Positions 44,660 to 53,416 of a DNA stretch of 64,000 bases are shown here, in pieces. The stretch is from Acidobacteriota bacterium (GTDB lineage Bacteria > Acidobacteriota > Vicinamibacteria > Vicinamibacterales > JAKQTR01). Under the pieces are notes generated by a model, which saw only the letters and a program-made list of their open reading frames with translations, was not told the origin of the DNA and searched no databases. Made by a program: the position numbers and the translations under genes. Within the stretch, counting starts at the first letter, position 1, and the number at the start of each line of letters is the position of its first letter. Location: positions 372,001 through 436,000 of the forward strand of contig JAKQTR010000041.1 in NCBI GenBank assembly GCA_029562975.1, in the 5' to 3' direction.

Positions 44660-44702
44660 AGAATCCCCAGCCCCCGCTCCCTGCCCGACTCGCGCCTCGC
44701 CC

Positions 44703-46490
44703 CTAGTCCTTGATGACCGGCGGGGTCCCCGGCTTCGCCGTCGGCTCGGCCGGCTCGTCCCGGAGCGGCTCCAGCAGATCGAGAATCGGGCTGCCGGTGT
44801 CGCGGCCGACTCTGAAGGGCCGCAGGTCGTTCTCGGTGATGTCGAGGACCCGCACGATGTGCGGCGTCAGCGTGATGACGATGTCGGTCTCGGTGCGCTC
44901 GCTCCTGTTGCGCGCGAACAGCCGGCCGATGAGCGGGAGGTCGCTGAGTCCCGGCACCGCTTCCAGCGTCCGCCGCTCGTCGTCGCGGATGAGGCCGGCG
45001 AGGATGCTCGTTTCGCCGTCGCGCAGCCGGATCACCGAGTTCACCGATCGGCTGCCGAACGTCGGCAGGTCGGCGTAGCCCGTGCCCGAGATCGAGCTCA
45101 CCTCCACCTTCAGCGCCAGCGAGACCTCGTCGTTGTGGTGGGTGCGCGGCGTGATGTCGATGTTCACGCCGATGTTCTCGTACGTGTACGACGTGATGGG
45201 TTGCGTGTTCACGCCGCCCGTCGCGATGGGGGAGAACGTGGTGTTGGGCACCGGCACGCGCTCCCCGAATCGGGCCTGGGCGGCCGTGCCCTCCAGGGCG
45301 CGGAGCTGGGGGTTCGCCAGCGTCCGCGTGCTCGAGTCGGCGCGAAGCAGTCGGTAGAACAGCGACGGAAAGCTGGAGAGCGCGATGTCCCCCGTCGTCA
45401 GGGTGCGCAGGTCTCTGAGGGTCAGCGAGTCGCGGGCGACGGCCGCGCCGCCTTCGACGCCCGTCGACCCCGTCGTCGCGACCTGGATGCCGTACTCCTG
45501 CAGGCGGACGCGATCGACCTCCATCACCTCGACGTCGATGACGACCTCGGGCCTGGCCTTGTCGATCGCCGCGATGAGCTTGGCCGCCGCCGCCACGCGC
45601 TCGGGCGTGTCCTTGAGCGCGATGGCATTGGTGCCGGCTACGGAGGAGATCTTCCGCGCGTCGACGACGATCCGGAGCAGGTCAATCGTCTCCTTCAGAT
45701 CCGCGTTCGACAGGTAGAACGTCCGGACGACCTCCTCCTCGTACTCGCGCCGCTTGGCGGGCGTGTCCGGGACGATGGTGAGCGTCCGCGGCGCCGTCAG
45801 ACGGTAGAACGAGCGGGTGCTGGCCGCGACGGACTGGAGCGCCTGCTCGAAGGTCGCCTTGCGGAGATCGATCGTCAGCGGCGCGTCGCGGAACGCCGGA
45901 TCGAAGACCACGCTGACGCCGGCGAACCGGGCGAGGGCCGTGAAGACGTCGCGCGAGCCGGCCTCGCGGAACGTGAGCGAGTCGGGAATCCGAGCGTCCG
46001 AGGGCAGATCGAGGCCCGGCGGAGGAAGATCCCTGGTGCGCTCGACGAGCGTCTGGAGCTCGGTCTTCCCGTCGTGGGCCACGCTGACCTTCGCGCGGAT
46101 GGCCGCCCTGAGGCTGCGGAGCGCGTCCTCGATCTCCGTGCTCGCCGGCGACAGCTGCGAGGCGATCTGGTACTCGACCAGCGCCTCCTCGACCTTGCCC
46201 ATCGACGCCAGGCGCCGCCCGTTCGTCACGTGCTGGCGCGTCGCGCGGAGCTTGACGCGCTCGAGGGCGAGTCGGGCGTCCTGGTCCGCGGGATGGGCGC
46301 GCACGGCCGCCGTGTACTCCACCACTGCGCGGTCCCAGTCCTGCTGCCGCTCCGCCTGGACGCCCTTCTGCAGCGCGCCGCCCGTCGCGCAGGAGGCGAG
46401 GGCCAGCCCAGCGGCGGCCGCCGCGGCCTGGCGCCAGGCGCGCCAGGCGGCGCCGCGCGGACGCCTGAGGCTATCGACTCGCTTGTCCAT
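44703..46490 (-). CDS. TPR-secretin outer-membrane lipoprotein (PilQ/GspD family)
   Basis: 595 residues. A lipoprotein signal ends LALASC with Cys34. Two TPR-like units (about 43-125), an STN/N0-like domain (LTFREAGSRDVFTALARFAGVSVVF), a NolW/N-domain (VRTFYLSNADLKETIDLLRIVV) and the secretin domain (VDVEVMEVDRVRLQEYGIQV to TETDIVITLTPHIV) follow. In the secretin core VPVPNTTFSPIATGG and SILAGLIRDDERRTLEAVPGLSDLPLIGRLFARN are typical. It should form the outer-membrane pore for a type IV pilus or type II-like system. The fused TPR may replace a pilotin such as PilF. Overlaps lolA by 20 nt. Confidence 0.9.
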   Translation of the reverse strand: MDKRVDSLRRPRGAAWRAWRQAAAAAAGLALASCATGGALQKGVQAERQQDWDRAVVEYTAAVRAHPADQDARLALERVKLRATRQHVTNGRRLASMGKVEEALVEYQIASQLSPASTEIEDALRSLRAAIRAKVSVAHDGKTELQTLVERTRDLPPPGLDLPSDARIPDSLTFREAGSRDVFTALARFAGVSVVFDPAFRDAPLTIDLRKATFEQALQSVAASTRSFYRLTAPRTLTIVPDTPAKRREYEEEVVRTFYLSNADLKETIDLLRIVVDARKISSVAGTNAIALKDTPERVAAAAKLIAAIDKARPEVVIDVEVMEVDRVRLQEYGIQVATTGSTGVEGGAAVARDSLTLRDLRTLTTGDIALSSFPSLFYRLLRADSSTRTLANPQLRALEGTAAQARFGERVPVPNTTFSPIATGGVNTQPITSYTYENIGVNIDITPRTHHNDEVSLALKVEVSSISGTGYADLPTFGSRSVNSVIRLRDGETSILAGLIRDDERRTLEAVPGLSDLPLIGRLFARNRSERTETDIVITLTPHIVRVLDITENDLRPFRVGRDTGSPILDLLEPLRDEPAEPTAKPGTPPVIKD

Positions 46491-47139
46491 GGGCGACCAC
46501 TTCGACGCCTCGCGGGATGGCGAACCGGAAGAGCGAATCCGGCAGGCCGACGTTCTCGCGGACGTCCGTGAACGTGAACACCGAGCGGCCGCCCTGCGCG
46601 TCGGCCGTGATGAGCTTCCGCAGCCGGTACGTGCCGCGGTCCACGACGAGCGTGAGCGACTCGTACTCGGCTTCGGGCCGGCGTGGCGTGAGTGTGAGCG
46701 TCCACGTGCCCGGCGCCGGATCGGGGGAGTCAGGGTAGGAAGCGATGAAGTCCCTGGCCAGGTTGCCGTGGCCCGACAGGAACAGCGCGGGCGTGGTCGC
46801 CTCTTCAGCGGAGGGCACCGGTGCGACGAGGACCTGCTTGTCCTCCGGAATGTACGAGTAGATCCGGAACCCGTCGGACACGAACTCCTTCCGCTCCGGG
46901 TCCTCGTAGACCCAGCGCATCCTGCCAGGTTTCTTGATCCTCATCGTGCCGCGCTCGGTCGCCTCCCGCCGCAGCACGCCGCCGCGGTACGCGTGCACGA
47001 AGTCCGCCGAGAGGTCCCGGACGGTGTCGTACTTGCGCTGGATCGCCCGCGCCAGATCCGACGGAGACGGTGCCGACGCGGTCTGGGGCGGCGCGGCGGC
47101 CGCCATCGCGACGAGGACGGCGAGGACGAAGGCGCGCAC
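46471..47139 (-). CDS. lolA: Outer-membrane lipoprotein carrier LolA
   Basis: Periplasmic chaperone that takes lipoproteins from LolCDE to the outer membrane. About 222 residues from the GTG at 47139. The signal peptide VRAFVLAVLVAMAAAAPPQTASA is followed by AIQRKYDTVRDLSADFVHAY, GTMRIKKPGRMRWVYEDPERKEFVSDG and YIPEDKQVLVAPV, all LolA-like. A TTG at 47151 gives four more residues, but GAAGGG directly abuts it, whereas the GTG has proper room after that site. Its product probably delivers the co-encoded secretin lipoprotein. Confidence 0.9.
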   Translation of the reverse strand: MRAFVLAVLVAMAAAAPPQTASAPSPSDLARAIQRKYDTVRDLSADFVHAYRGGVLRREATERGTMRIKKPGRMRWVYEDPERKEFVSDGFRIYSYIPEDKQVLVAPVPSAEEATTPALFLSGHGNLARDFIASYPDSPDPAPGTWTLTLTPRRPEAEYESLTLVVDRGTYRLRKLITADAQGGRSVFTFTDVRENVGLPDSLFRFAIPRGVEVVAHGQASR

Positions 47140-47581
47140 TGAGCTCAGCAACCCTTCGCCGTCAACGATAGCACAGGCCCGGACGGGCGAGCAGCCCGCG
47201 GCGAAGAGGCAGGCCGCCTGGCCGCGCGGGTTCGGCTGGCGGCAGACAAGGCGTGCTGTGCCGCCCCGGCGGCCAGCGGATGGAATCCGCGCGAGGCCGA
47301 CCTGCCTCGGACCTCTCTCTTCGGAACGCGGTTCGCGCTCCGCAGTCTCGTAGCTCCGGCCGGCACGTCGATCTGCGCAGCGGTCATGGGGAGGTTCGGG
47401 AGCCTGTCGTCGAGCGCGGCCGATCCGAAGGCTGGCGGCCTGGCCGGGACGGTCTTCCTGGTGCGGCCCGCCGTCGGAGCATCGGCCGTCAGCGTACAGG
47501 GGGTGGAGAATGGCGCCTCCCCGCCCGGCGCGGCGAGGAGGCGCAACCGAGGAAGCCTGGGCCAGCCCGGCTTCGTCCGCG
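47140..47581. other. 442-bp gap without a gene between the pilin operon and lolA
   Basis: No frame on either strand shows a protein family or normal codon bias. It holds a GCGCCTCC/GGAGGCGC inverted repeat 38 nt after the PilX-like stop and a possible lolA -10 (TATCGT on the minus strand, near 47169-47164). It probably separates two transcription units. Confidence 0.5.
47513..47544 (-). terminator. Hairpin after the minor-pilin operon
   Basis: GCGCCTCC (47513-47520), 16-nt loop, GGAGGCGC (47537-47544). It lies 38 nt downstream of the PilX-like stop on the minus strand. No T-tract, so tentative. Confidence 0.35.
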
Positions 47582-50059
47582 CTACTGCGGCGGCGTCAGT
47601 ACCTGGGTGAAGCCGAGCGAGTTGACGTCGCGGAACATCGGCGTGCGCGGCGGCAGCAGCGCGGGGGTCAGGAACTCGGTGTCGAACAGGAAGTCGCGCG
47701 TCGGGGGGCTGTAGGTGTTGTCGCCGTCCTTGAAGGTCCCCAGGGCCTGGCGGTTGTAGTACAGGCTGGCCATCGAGCCGCGGTAGTAGAACGTCGCGCC
47801 GCTCCAGTCCTCCAGCATTCGCAGGAAGTTGTGCGTGCCCCCGTCGGTGCCGAAGTTCACCGGCGGCGACCCGGCCGACGGCCGCGGGAACGGCCGGCCC
47901 TTCCCGGTCAGCACGGCCAGACGGTACCGAGTGGTCGTGGCCGGACGGCTGGAGGCCTTGTTGGGGGTGCTGAAGGAGCTGTTGTCGTTCCAGTTCGACG
48001 ACAGCATCGTGACGGCGTCGGCGGCGACCGAGCAGGCGACGTGCGAGGCGCCGAACCCGCTCGACGTCGCGTTGTAGTTGCCCTCGACATAGACAGGATT
48101 CTCGGACGCCACCGTCAGGCCGAGGCGGACGCCGCCCGAGGAGCCCAGGCTGATCTTCCCCTCCGTCCCGTTCACCAGCTTGAGCGCGCGCCGGAAGAAC
48201 CGGGGCGGGTTGACCTGGGCCACGCCCGGCGTCACCGCCGTCCACGGCCGCGCCGTGGAGTCGAGCGGTGACGACCAGCTCGTCACTTCGCTCGGCCCGC
48301 GGGGCGTCTGGCCGTACACGTCGAGCACCTTGTTGTCGTTCACGTCCTCGCCCGCGTCCAGCCTGCCGTTGGCCGCGCCGCTGGAGCTCTCGGGGTTCAC
48401 GAAGTCCTCCGCGCCGTACTCGCCGGTCTCGACGTTCGAGGAATTGCGGTTGCCGCGCCGATCCGAGAAGTACACGGTGTAGCCGGTCGTGTGCACGGCC
48501 CCGGGTCCGCTCGATCCGATCAGGCCCATGAACCAACGCGACAAGTTTCCCACGTCCAGCTCGATGTAGTGCATCACGCCGCCGAGATACACGTTGGTGC
48601 TCGATGTCGACTCGTTCTCCCGGCGCAGGCCCTCGCGCGTGTCGTACAGGACCTTCGGCCAGAAGTTGGAGCCGGCCGTCGAGGAGGCGTTACAGGCCGT
48701 CTGGTCCTTCACGCGCTGGATCCGGATGACCGCGTTCGGACTCGGGTCGAGGCAGCCCGACTTGGACAGGTTCTTGCTCGCGATCCCCAGCTTCAGGATG
48801 TCGAGCGTGACGTCCACCCAGGTGGGCGGGTTCTCGGAGGTCATCTTCTCGATCTTGATGTAGCCGCCGAGCAGCGGGGCGTTGGCGTTGGTCCGGTAGT
48901 TGGTCTTGGAGATCACCGACGGCGCCTGCGCGAACTCCGGCGTCGCCGCGGCCACGGTGTAGCCCGCCGGCTCGACGGTGCCGAGCTGGATCGGCGCCGT
49001 GCCCGTCACCGTCGGGAGGCTGGTGATGTCGGCGGCCGTGTCCGACAGCAGGATGCGCAGGCTCGCCATCGCGAAGTAGCGCTGCGGGAACACGGGCGAG
49101 GACGTCGTCTCGCCCGGCGCCGGACGCCGGATGAGCTCGATGGGGTTCGCCCCGGCCGCCACGACGGGCAGGTCGAGCCGCCTGGCCCCGGTTCGGCCGT
49201 TCACGATGTACCCGTGATAGGTGCCAATCGACAGGTTGCTCCAGGTCGGCTCGTTGAGCGCCGACCCGACCGATTCGACGACGCTGCCCTCGTTGAAGGC
49301 GAGCGCGCGATAGGAGCCCGGCGCTTTGATGATCCTCACGGTCCCCGGCCAGCTGGAACTGGTCGGCTGCCCGTTCATCGCGTACTTCCGGACGACCTCG
49401 CCGAGCACGGTGATCTTGTCCCCGATGGTCAGCGTGGTGCCGGCCGCCAGGTAGAGGTTCCCGTTCGTGTGGATCCGCCCCCCGAAGTCGAAGTCGTACG
49501 CGGGGTGGAAGCCGAGGTCGAACTCGGAGAACTGCCCGAACTGGAAGAGGGGGATGGCGACCGTCTGGATCTGCCGCTGCAGCCTGACCTCGCCGACGTT
49601 GCCCGTCCGCGCGGTGACCGCGGCCGTGTACCCGGTGACCAGCCCCGTGAAGCCCTGGAAGGTCCCCGAGGTGATCGATCGCTGGACGGCGTCCGGGAAC
49701 CCGTCCCCGTTCGCGTCGGGGGGCGACGTGATGCCGTACCCCGGACCCTCACTCGTCGTGACGTAGGTGACGCCTGGCAGCTGGGCGCTCGACGGCGGGC
49801 TCGCGTTGAGCGCCGTCACCTGCGCCACGGTGGGCGCGTACGTCGTCGTGAAGAGGTTGCCCAGGTCGGCCGACAGCTTCTCGAGGGCGCCGCTTGCCGC
49901 GTAGAACGACTCGGTCCGGTCCTGATCCACCTGCTCCAGGCGCTGTTCGCTGATCACCGCGGCCGTCACGCCCGCCATGATCGCGGCCACGAGCATCAGC
50001 GTCAGGAGCACCACCACGAGGGCGACGCCGTTCTCGTCATGCGCGTGTCGTCTGTGCAC
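47582..50059 (-). CDS. Large PilX-like pilus assembly protein
   Basis: About 825 residues, the fourth gene of the minor-pilin operon. The N-terminus has the PilX-type hydrophobic start ENGVALVVVLLTLMLVAAIM without the Glu at mature position 5, as usual for PilX/GspK-like members. The remainder is a large secreted domain rich in Gly, Ser, Thr and Asn. Calcium-loop-like stretches are DANGDGFPD and DAGEDVNDNKVLD. The GTG at 50059 is 5 nt after GAGGTGA (overlapping the pilW stop); a GTG at 50068 has no such site. The size, several times that of PilX, suggests a tip adhesin-like role. Confidence 0.8.
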   Translation of the reverse strand: MHRRHAHDENGVALVVVLLTLMLVAAIMAGVTAAVISEQRLEQVDQDRTESFYAASGALEKLSADLGNLFTTTYAPTVAQVTALNASPPSSAQLPGVTYVTTSEGPGYGITSPPDANGDGFPDAVQRSITSGTFQGFTGLVTGYTAAVTARTGNVGEVRLQRQIQTVAIPLFQFGQFSEFDLGFHPAYDFDFGGRIHTNGNLYLAAGTTLTIGDKITVLGEVVRKYAMNGQPTSSSWPGTVRIIKAPGSYRALAFNEGSVVESVGSALNEPTWSNLSIGTYHGYIVNGRTGARRLDLPVVAAGANPIELIRRPAPGETTSSPVFPQRYFAMASLRILLSDTAADITSLPTVTGTAPIQLGTVEPAGYTVAAATPEFAQAPSVISKTNYRTNANAPLLGGYIKIEKMTSENPPTWVDVTLDILKLGIASKNLSKSGCLDPSPNAVIRIQRVKDQTACNASSTAGSNFWPKVLYDTREGLRRENESTSSTNVYLGGVMHYIELDVGNLSRWFMGLIGSSGPGAVHTTGYTVYFSDRRGNRNSSNVETGEYGAEDFVNPESSSGAANGRLDAGEDVNDNKVLDVYGQTPRGPSEVTSWSSPLDSTARPWTAVTPGVAQVNPPRFFRRALKLVNGTEGKISLGSSGGVRLGLTVASENPVYVEGNYNATSSGFGASHVACSVAADAVTMLSSNWNDNSSFSTPNKASSRPATTTRYRLAVLTGKGRPFPRPSAGSPPVNFGTDGGTHNFLRMLEDWSGATFYYRGSMASLYYNRQALGTFKDGDNTYSPPTRDFLFDTEFLTPALLPPRTPMFRDVNSLGFTQVLTPPQ

Positions 50060-50069
50060 CGCCGTCACC

Positions 50070-51122
50070 TCATCGATACCGGTCGAAGTACGACATGCTC
50101 CGCAGGCTGACCTGTGTCGCGACGCTCGACCGCAAGACCCGCCGCGTGACGCTGAACCCCGGCGCGGCCTGCTCCGAGAGCCACAGATTGACCTTGCGGA
50201 TCTGCGAAGGCGTGTGCGGACCCGCGGGCTCCGGCTGGTTCGTAGGGTTCGTCGTCCCGTCCACGATGTCGTAGGTCACCTGGAGGTTCTCGATGCCCGT
50301 CGCGATTAGCCTCGGGGTGCCGAAGCCCACGCGCCTCATCAGGCGGAACTGCCCGGGCGCCGTGGTCGTGTCCAGGTAATAGGTGACCATGACCACGCGG
50401 GTCGCCGACGTCACCGGGAACGTGCCGCCCGACCGGATCTGGAGGATCGTGCCCTGCGGCGCCGTGCGGGCGTTGAGGCCGTAGACGTCGGCCGGGTCGC
50501 CCGAGGCAAAGTACACGTTCTGGCCGGACACGCTCGTGACGGTTTGAACGGCGTTCCCGATGGCGTTCGTGAACCAGATGAGGTCCCCCGGCTTGAGCCC
50601 GTTCGACGCCGCCGAAATGTCGGTGCGGGAATCCACGGTCATCCGCGAGCCGTTGGACTGGAGCGCCGTCAAGGGGTACTCGTTGAGGTCCAGCGACTGG
50701 TCGCTGTACAGCACCGTGAGCGTGTCGGTGGCGACGTTGTTGATGGTCGGCCCAATGCCCGATCCCGGGCAGATGGACGGCAGCGTCTCCCACGCCGCCG
50801 GGAACGTCTGGCTCGTGCCGGGCTGCAACGGCCGGTTCACGGCGGACCCGGTCGTGAACGGAATCGGGATCCCGGCGTTCGGCAACTCGCGCCCCGTCTG
50901 GATGATGTCGCGGGTCATCTGCACGACGGCGGCGCGCAGGTTCTGGGTGCCGTCCGCGATGAGCGTGGTCAGCTCCGCCGCGACCCGCGCGTGGTGGAGC
51001 GCCTGGTACGAGCCGGCGAGCACCACGAGGCTTACCGCCAGCGAGATCAAGACCTCCACGAGTGTCAGGCCGCGCTCTTCGCGCCGGGAGACGCGGCGGC
51101 GAGGCGTTGGCGTCTCAGGCAT
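50070..51122 (-). CDS. PilW-like minor pilin
   Basis: 350 residues. The prepilin leader ends at Gly18, then LTLVEVLISLAVSLVVLAGSY with Glu at mature position 5 (Glu23). The C-terminal part has the PilW pattern: VVQMTRDIIQTGRELPNAG, a Ser/Thr-rich middle and VVMVTYYLDTT. ATG at 51122 overlaps pilV by 8 nt. It works in priming pilus assembly with the other minor pilins. Confidence 0.88.
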   Translation of the reverse strand: MPETPTPRRRVSRREERGLTLVEVLISLAVSLVVLAGSYQALHHARVAAELTTLIADGTQNLRAAVVQMTRDIIQTGRELPNAGIPIPFTTGSAVNRPLQPGTSQTFPAAWETLPSICPGSGIGPTINNVATDTLTVLYSDQSLDLNEYPLTALQSNGSRMTVDSRTDISAASNGLKPGDLIWFTNAIGNAVQTVTSVSGQNVYFASGDPADVYGLNARTAPQGTILQIRSGGTFPVTSATRVVMVTYYLDTTTAPGQFRLMRRVGFGTPRLIATGIENLQVTYDIVDGTTNPTNQPEPAGPHTPSQIRKVNLWLSEQAAPGFSVTRRVLRSSVATQVSLRSMSYFDRYR

Positions 51123-51690
51123 AGGAAGAGATCAAGGTGGTGATGGTGTAGGTCCGCGTGCCCTTGCTGTTGGTCACCGTCACAGTGACCGTGATGCGGC
51201 GGAGGCTGAACGACACATCGCTGATGAGCACCTGCCTGGTGTAGTTCGAGAGGGGCATCGACACGTCGTCGGCCGTGCCCAGCAGGCCGTCGGGGCCTGG
51301 CTCGATGGCGACCTCCACGTCCCCGTCGTCGGCCGTGTTGACGAGGCCGTCGGCCCCCGCGGCGCGAATGGGCTGCGCCTCGTCGCGGAAGACGCCGCCG
51401 TTGCTCTCGTTCCGGATCTGCGCCCACGTCAGCGTCCGCGAGTCGCGGGCGGCATACACGCTCTCGATGGCCTCGATGGCCTTCTGCCGCGCGACAAGAT
51501 CCGACGGCGCGGTGAGCACGTTCGACAGCGCCGCCGTGAGGGCGCCAGCCACCGTCAGCAAGCCGACGGCCAGGATCGTCACCGCCACCATCGTTTCGAT
51601 CAGCGAGAACCCGGAGTCCTCCCGCCGGAGGCGCGGCGGTCGCCGCCTGGTCCGTCGGGCGGGCGCTTGAATCCGGGGAGTCCGTGCCAT
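51115..51690 (-). CDS. PilV-like minor pilin
   Basis: 191 residues. A long basic leader ends at Gly27, then FSLIETMVAVTILAVGLLTVAGAL with Glu32 at mature position 5. The C-terminal domain has two similar acidic turns, GADGLVNTADDGD (about residues 112-124) and GPDGLLGTADD (132-142), that look like metal-binding loops. It sits between the FimT/GspH-like and PilW-like genes and overlaps the latter by 8 nt. Confidence 0.88.
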   Translation of the reverse strand: MARTPRIQAPARRTRRRPPRLRREDSGFSLIETMVAVTILAVGLLTVAGALTAALSNVLTAPSDLVARQKAIEAIESVYAARDSRTLTWAQIRNESNGGVFRDEAQPIRAAGADGLVNTADDGDVEVAIEPGPDGLLGTADDVSMPLSNYTRQVLISDVSFSLRRITVTVTVTNSKGTRTYTITTLISSYA

Positions 51691-51694
51691 GAGC

Positions 51695-52297
51695 CTATCT
51701 CCAGCTGCCGCCGTTCCACCGGTACGCCTGGACCCGCCCCGTGGGCCCCAGCACGGTCACGGCGCGAGCGGTCAGGGGCTGGTCGGGACGGCCAAGAAAC
51801 ACCGTGCCCGAGAGCGGCACGCCGGTGTCGTCCACCACCGAGCCGTCCACCAGAAAGTACAGCGTCGTGGGCCCGCCGAAATCGAGGGCGGAGGTATTTC
51901 CGAAGGCATCCGGCGTGTCCGGTACGCCCGGCTCGAGCCTGTACTCCATGCCGTACTCGAAGACGGCCTCCCGCAGCGTCGTTCGGTTCATCCCATCGAC
52001 GCGAGTGCACGTGATCTGGTTCGTGCCCAGGAACTGCACCTCCATGGTGCGGCGCTGGGTCATTGCGAAATCGCGCGCGGCCCGCAGTTCCCCGAGCAGT
52101 TGACGCATGCCGGCATCGGCCCGCGCAGCCGCCAGCCATGAGCCAATCGAAGGCACGGCGACGGCCATTGCGACACCCAGAACCCCCACCACCACGAGCA
52201 GTTCGATGAGGGTGAATCCCCGGGCTTCGCCGGCCGGACACCTGGATGCCCGGGACAGCGCGGAAGGACCCGCTCGGCGACGCGTCGTTCTGAGCAT
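51695..52297 (-). CDS. FimT/GspH-like minor pilin
   Basis: 200 residues, first gene of the minor-pilin operon. The leader ends at Gly27, followed by FTLIELLVVVGVLGVAMAVAV with Glu32 at mature position 5. Then LGELRAARDFAMTQRRTMEVQF, a pattern common to GspH/FimT. The C-terminus ends in a beta-rich segment (AVTVLGPTGRVQAYRWNGGSWR). Site AGAGGTG lies upstream of the ATG. No pilB, pilC, pilD or pilA is in the window, so assembly machinery is coded elsewhere. Confidence 0.9.
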   Translation of the reverse strand: MLRTTRRRAGPSALSRASRCPAGEARGFTLIELLVVVGVLGVAMAVAVPSIGSWLAAARADAGMRQLLGELRAARDFAMTQRRTMEVQFLGTNQITCTRVDGMNRTTLREAVFEYGMEYRLEPGVPDTPDAFGNTSALDFGGPTTLYFLVDGSVVDDTGVPLSGTVFLGRPDQPLTARAVTVLGPTGRVQAYRWNGGSWR

Positions 52298-52506
52298 CTC
52301 GGACCAGACACCTCTGCAAAAGTCAGGCTCATCGAGCGGCCGTGGCCCGCCTCGTCAACTGCCTGCGTGTCAGCAGCTTGGGTGGCAGATGCCCGTCCGC
52401 GCACCCTACGGCAGAGACGCTTCCGCCGCACCGTGCACGATTCTGTTATCGGCAGAACGACGCGGCGGCCGCAGCGGGCCGTCGGACGCGAGAGGCCGTC
52501 CAGGCG

Positions 52507-52692
52507 TCAGGCAGCCGGCTTGTCTGGGGTGAGGGCCTCGACCCGGGCCGTCCGGTTCGTCTGCCGGTGCCGGTCGACCAGCCAGCCGCTGGCGCCGACA
52601 AGCCCAGGCGGCCAGTACCGGGGCCGCCACTCGAGGAACGCCCCGGCCGTGGCGAGCGCGAACTGGAGCGACGCTCCCGCAATCAGGAACAC
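52507..52692 (-). CDS. Possible small membrane protein after the rhodanese gene
   Basis: Not recognised. 61 residues from a GTG 28 nt after the rhodanese stop. One hydrophobic segment at the N-terminus (FLIAGASLQFALATAGAFL), then WRPRYWPPGLVG and a polar tail. The hydrophobic pattern is unlike the Arg/Pro-rich shadow frames around it, which supports a real gene, but coding is not proven. Confidence 0.4.
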   Translation of the reverse strand: MFLIAGASLQFALATAGAFLEWRPRYWPPGLVGASGWLVDRHRQTNRTARVEALTPDKPAA

Positions 52693-52720
52693 ACCGCCGG
52701 CGCGAGGACGGTGAAGCGGC

Positions 52721-53194
52721 TCAGACCGCCGGGCGTTCAGGGGGGCTGCCGGTGCCTGAGGCGCGGCCTGGGGGCCCGGCGGGCGCCGCAGTCGCGGCCT
52801 TCTCCGCGCCAGGCGGCGCGGGCTTGGCCGCTGGAGCAGAGGCCGGTCCCGCGGCGCGCACGGCGTCCTTGGTCTCAGACGGCAAGTTGGCGCCGACCCA
52901 TTCGGGCAGCCCGCCCTTCAGCACCGACGCGGAGATCCCCTGCTTCATCAGCGCCACGGCCACGTCGACGCTGGTGACCTCGTTCGGGTCGGAGCAGTAC
53001 ACGACGAGGTCGCGGCCCCTTGGGAGCGCCGAGACGTCGGGGGCCTTGGGATCGAGGCGGATCGCGGCCGGCAGCTTGAGCGTGCTGTGGTCCCAGGCGT
53101 ACTTCCGGCGCACGTCAGCCAGCACCGGACGGGCGGCTTCGTCGCCTTCCAGCCGCTGTCTGAGGTCTTCCTTGGTGATTCTCGGGACGGCCAT
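52721..53194 (-). CDS. Rhodanese-domain protein
   Basis: 157 residues. The rhodanese-like domain has VPRITKEDLRQRLEG, VLADVRRKYAWDHSTLKLPAAIRLD and the active-site loop VVYCSDPNEVTSVDVAVALMKQG with Cys. It continues with GGLPEWVGANLP, then an Ala/Pro/Gly-rich tail of about 45 residues. It may carry sulfane sulfur; the partner is unknown. The upstream ATG at 53203 overlaps a TAGAAT -10 box, so the start at 53194 is chosen. It is divergent from a two-component pair. Confidence 0.85.
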   Translation of the reverse strand: MAVPRITKEDLRQRLEGDEAARPVLADVRRKYAWDHSTLKLPAAIRLDPKAPDVSALPRGRDLVVYCSDPNEVTSVDVAVALMKQGISASVLKGGLPEWVGANLPSETKDAVRAAGPASAPAAKPAPPGAEKAATAAPAGPPGRASGTGSPPERPAV

Positions 53195-53201
53195 GGCTGC
53201 C

Positions 53202-53207
53202 ATTCTA
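53202..53207 (-). promoter_or_regulatory. -10 hexamer TAGAAT of the rhodanese gene
   Basis: Minus-strand TAGAAT (53207-53202) ends 7 nt before the ATG at 53194 and overlaps the alternative ATG at 53203. It implies a leaderless transcript and fixes the start. The -35 is weak. Confidence 0.5.
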
Positions 53208-53388
53208 CACTGGCGCGTGCGTGTCTCGCCTCCAGCGCCGGCGCTCGTTCTCCTGCGGGGGGGGAGGGGGGCGAGCTCCGCCGTTCGGCCTGGCACGCGC
53301 GGGTATACTGACCTCATCGCCGGCATTCCCGTGCGTGCCCTGCGATCGATCGGCCGTGTGCGCGGCGCGGCCTTCGTCGGCGATTCGG

Positions 53389-53394
53389 TACAAT
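53389..53394 (+). promoter_or_regulatory. -10 hexamer TACAAT of the histidine-kinase gene
   Basis: TACAAT overlaps an ATG at 53393, which therefore cannot be the start codon of this transcript. It precedes GGAGGAG (53400-53406) and the ATG at 53417. A TATACT at 53304-53309 is an alternative promoter element. Confidence 0.45.
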
Positions 53395-53416
53395 GGGCCG
53401 GAGGAGCTTGCCCCTC

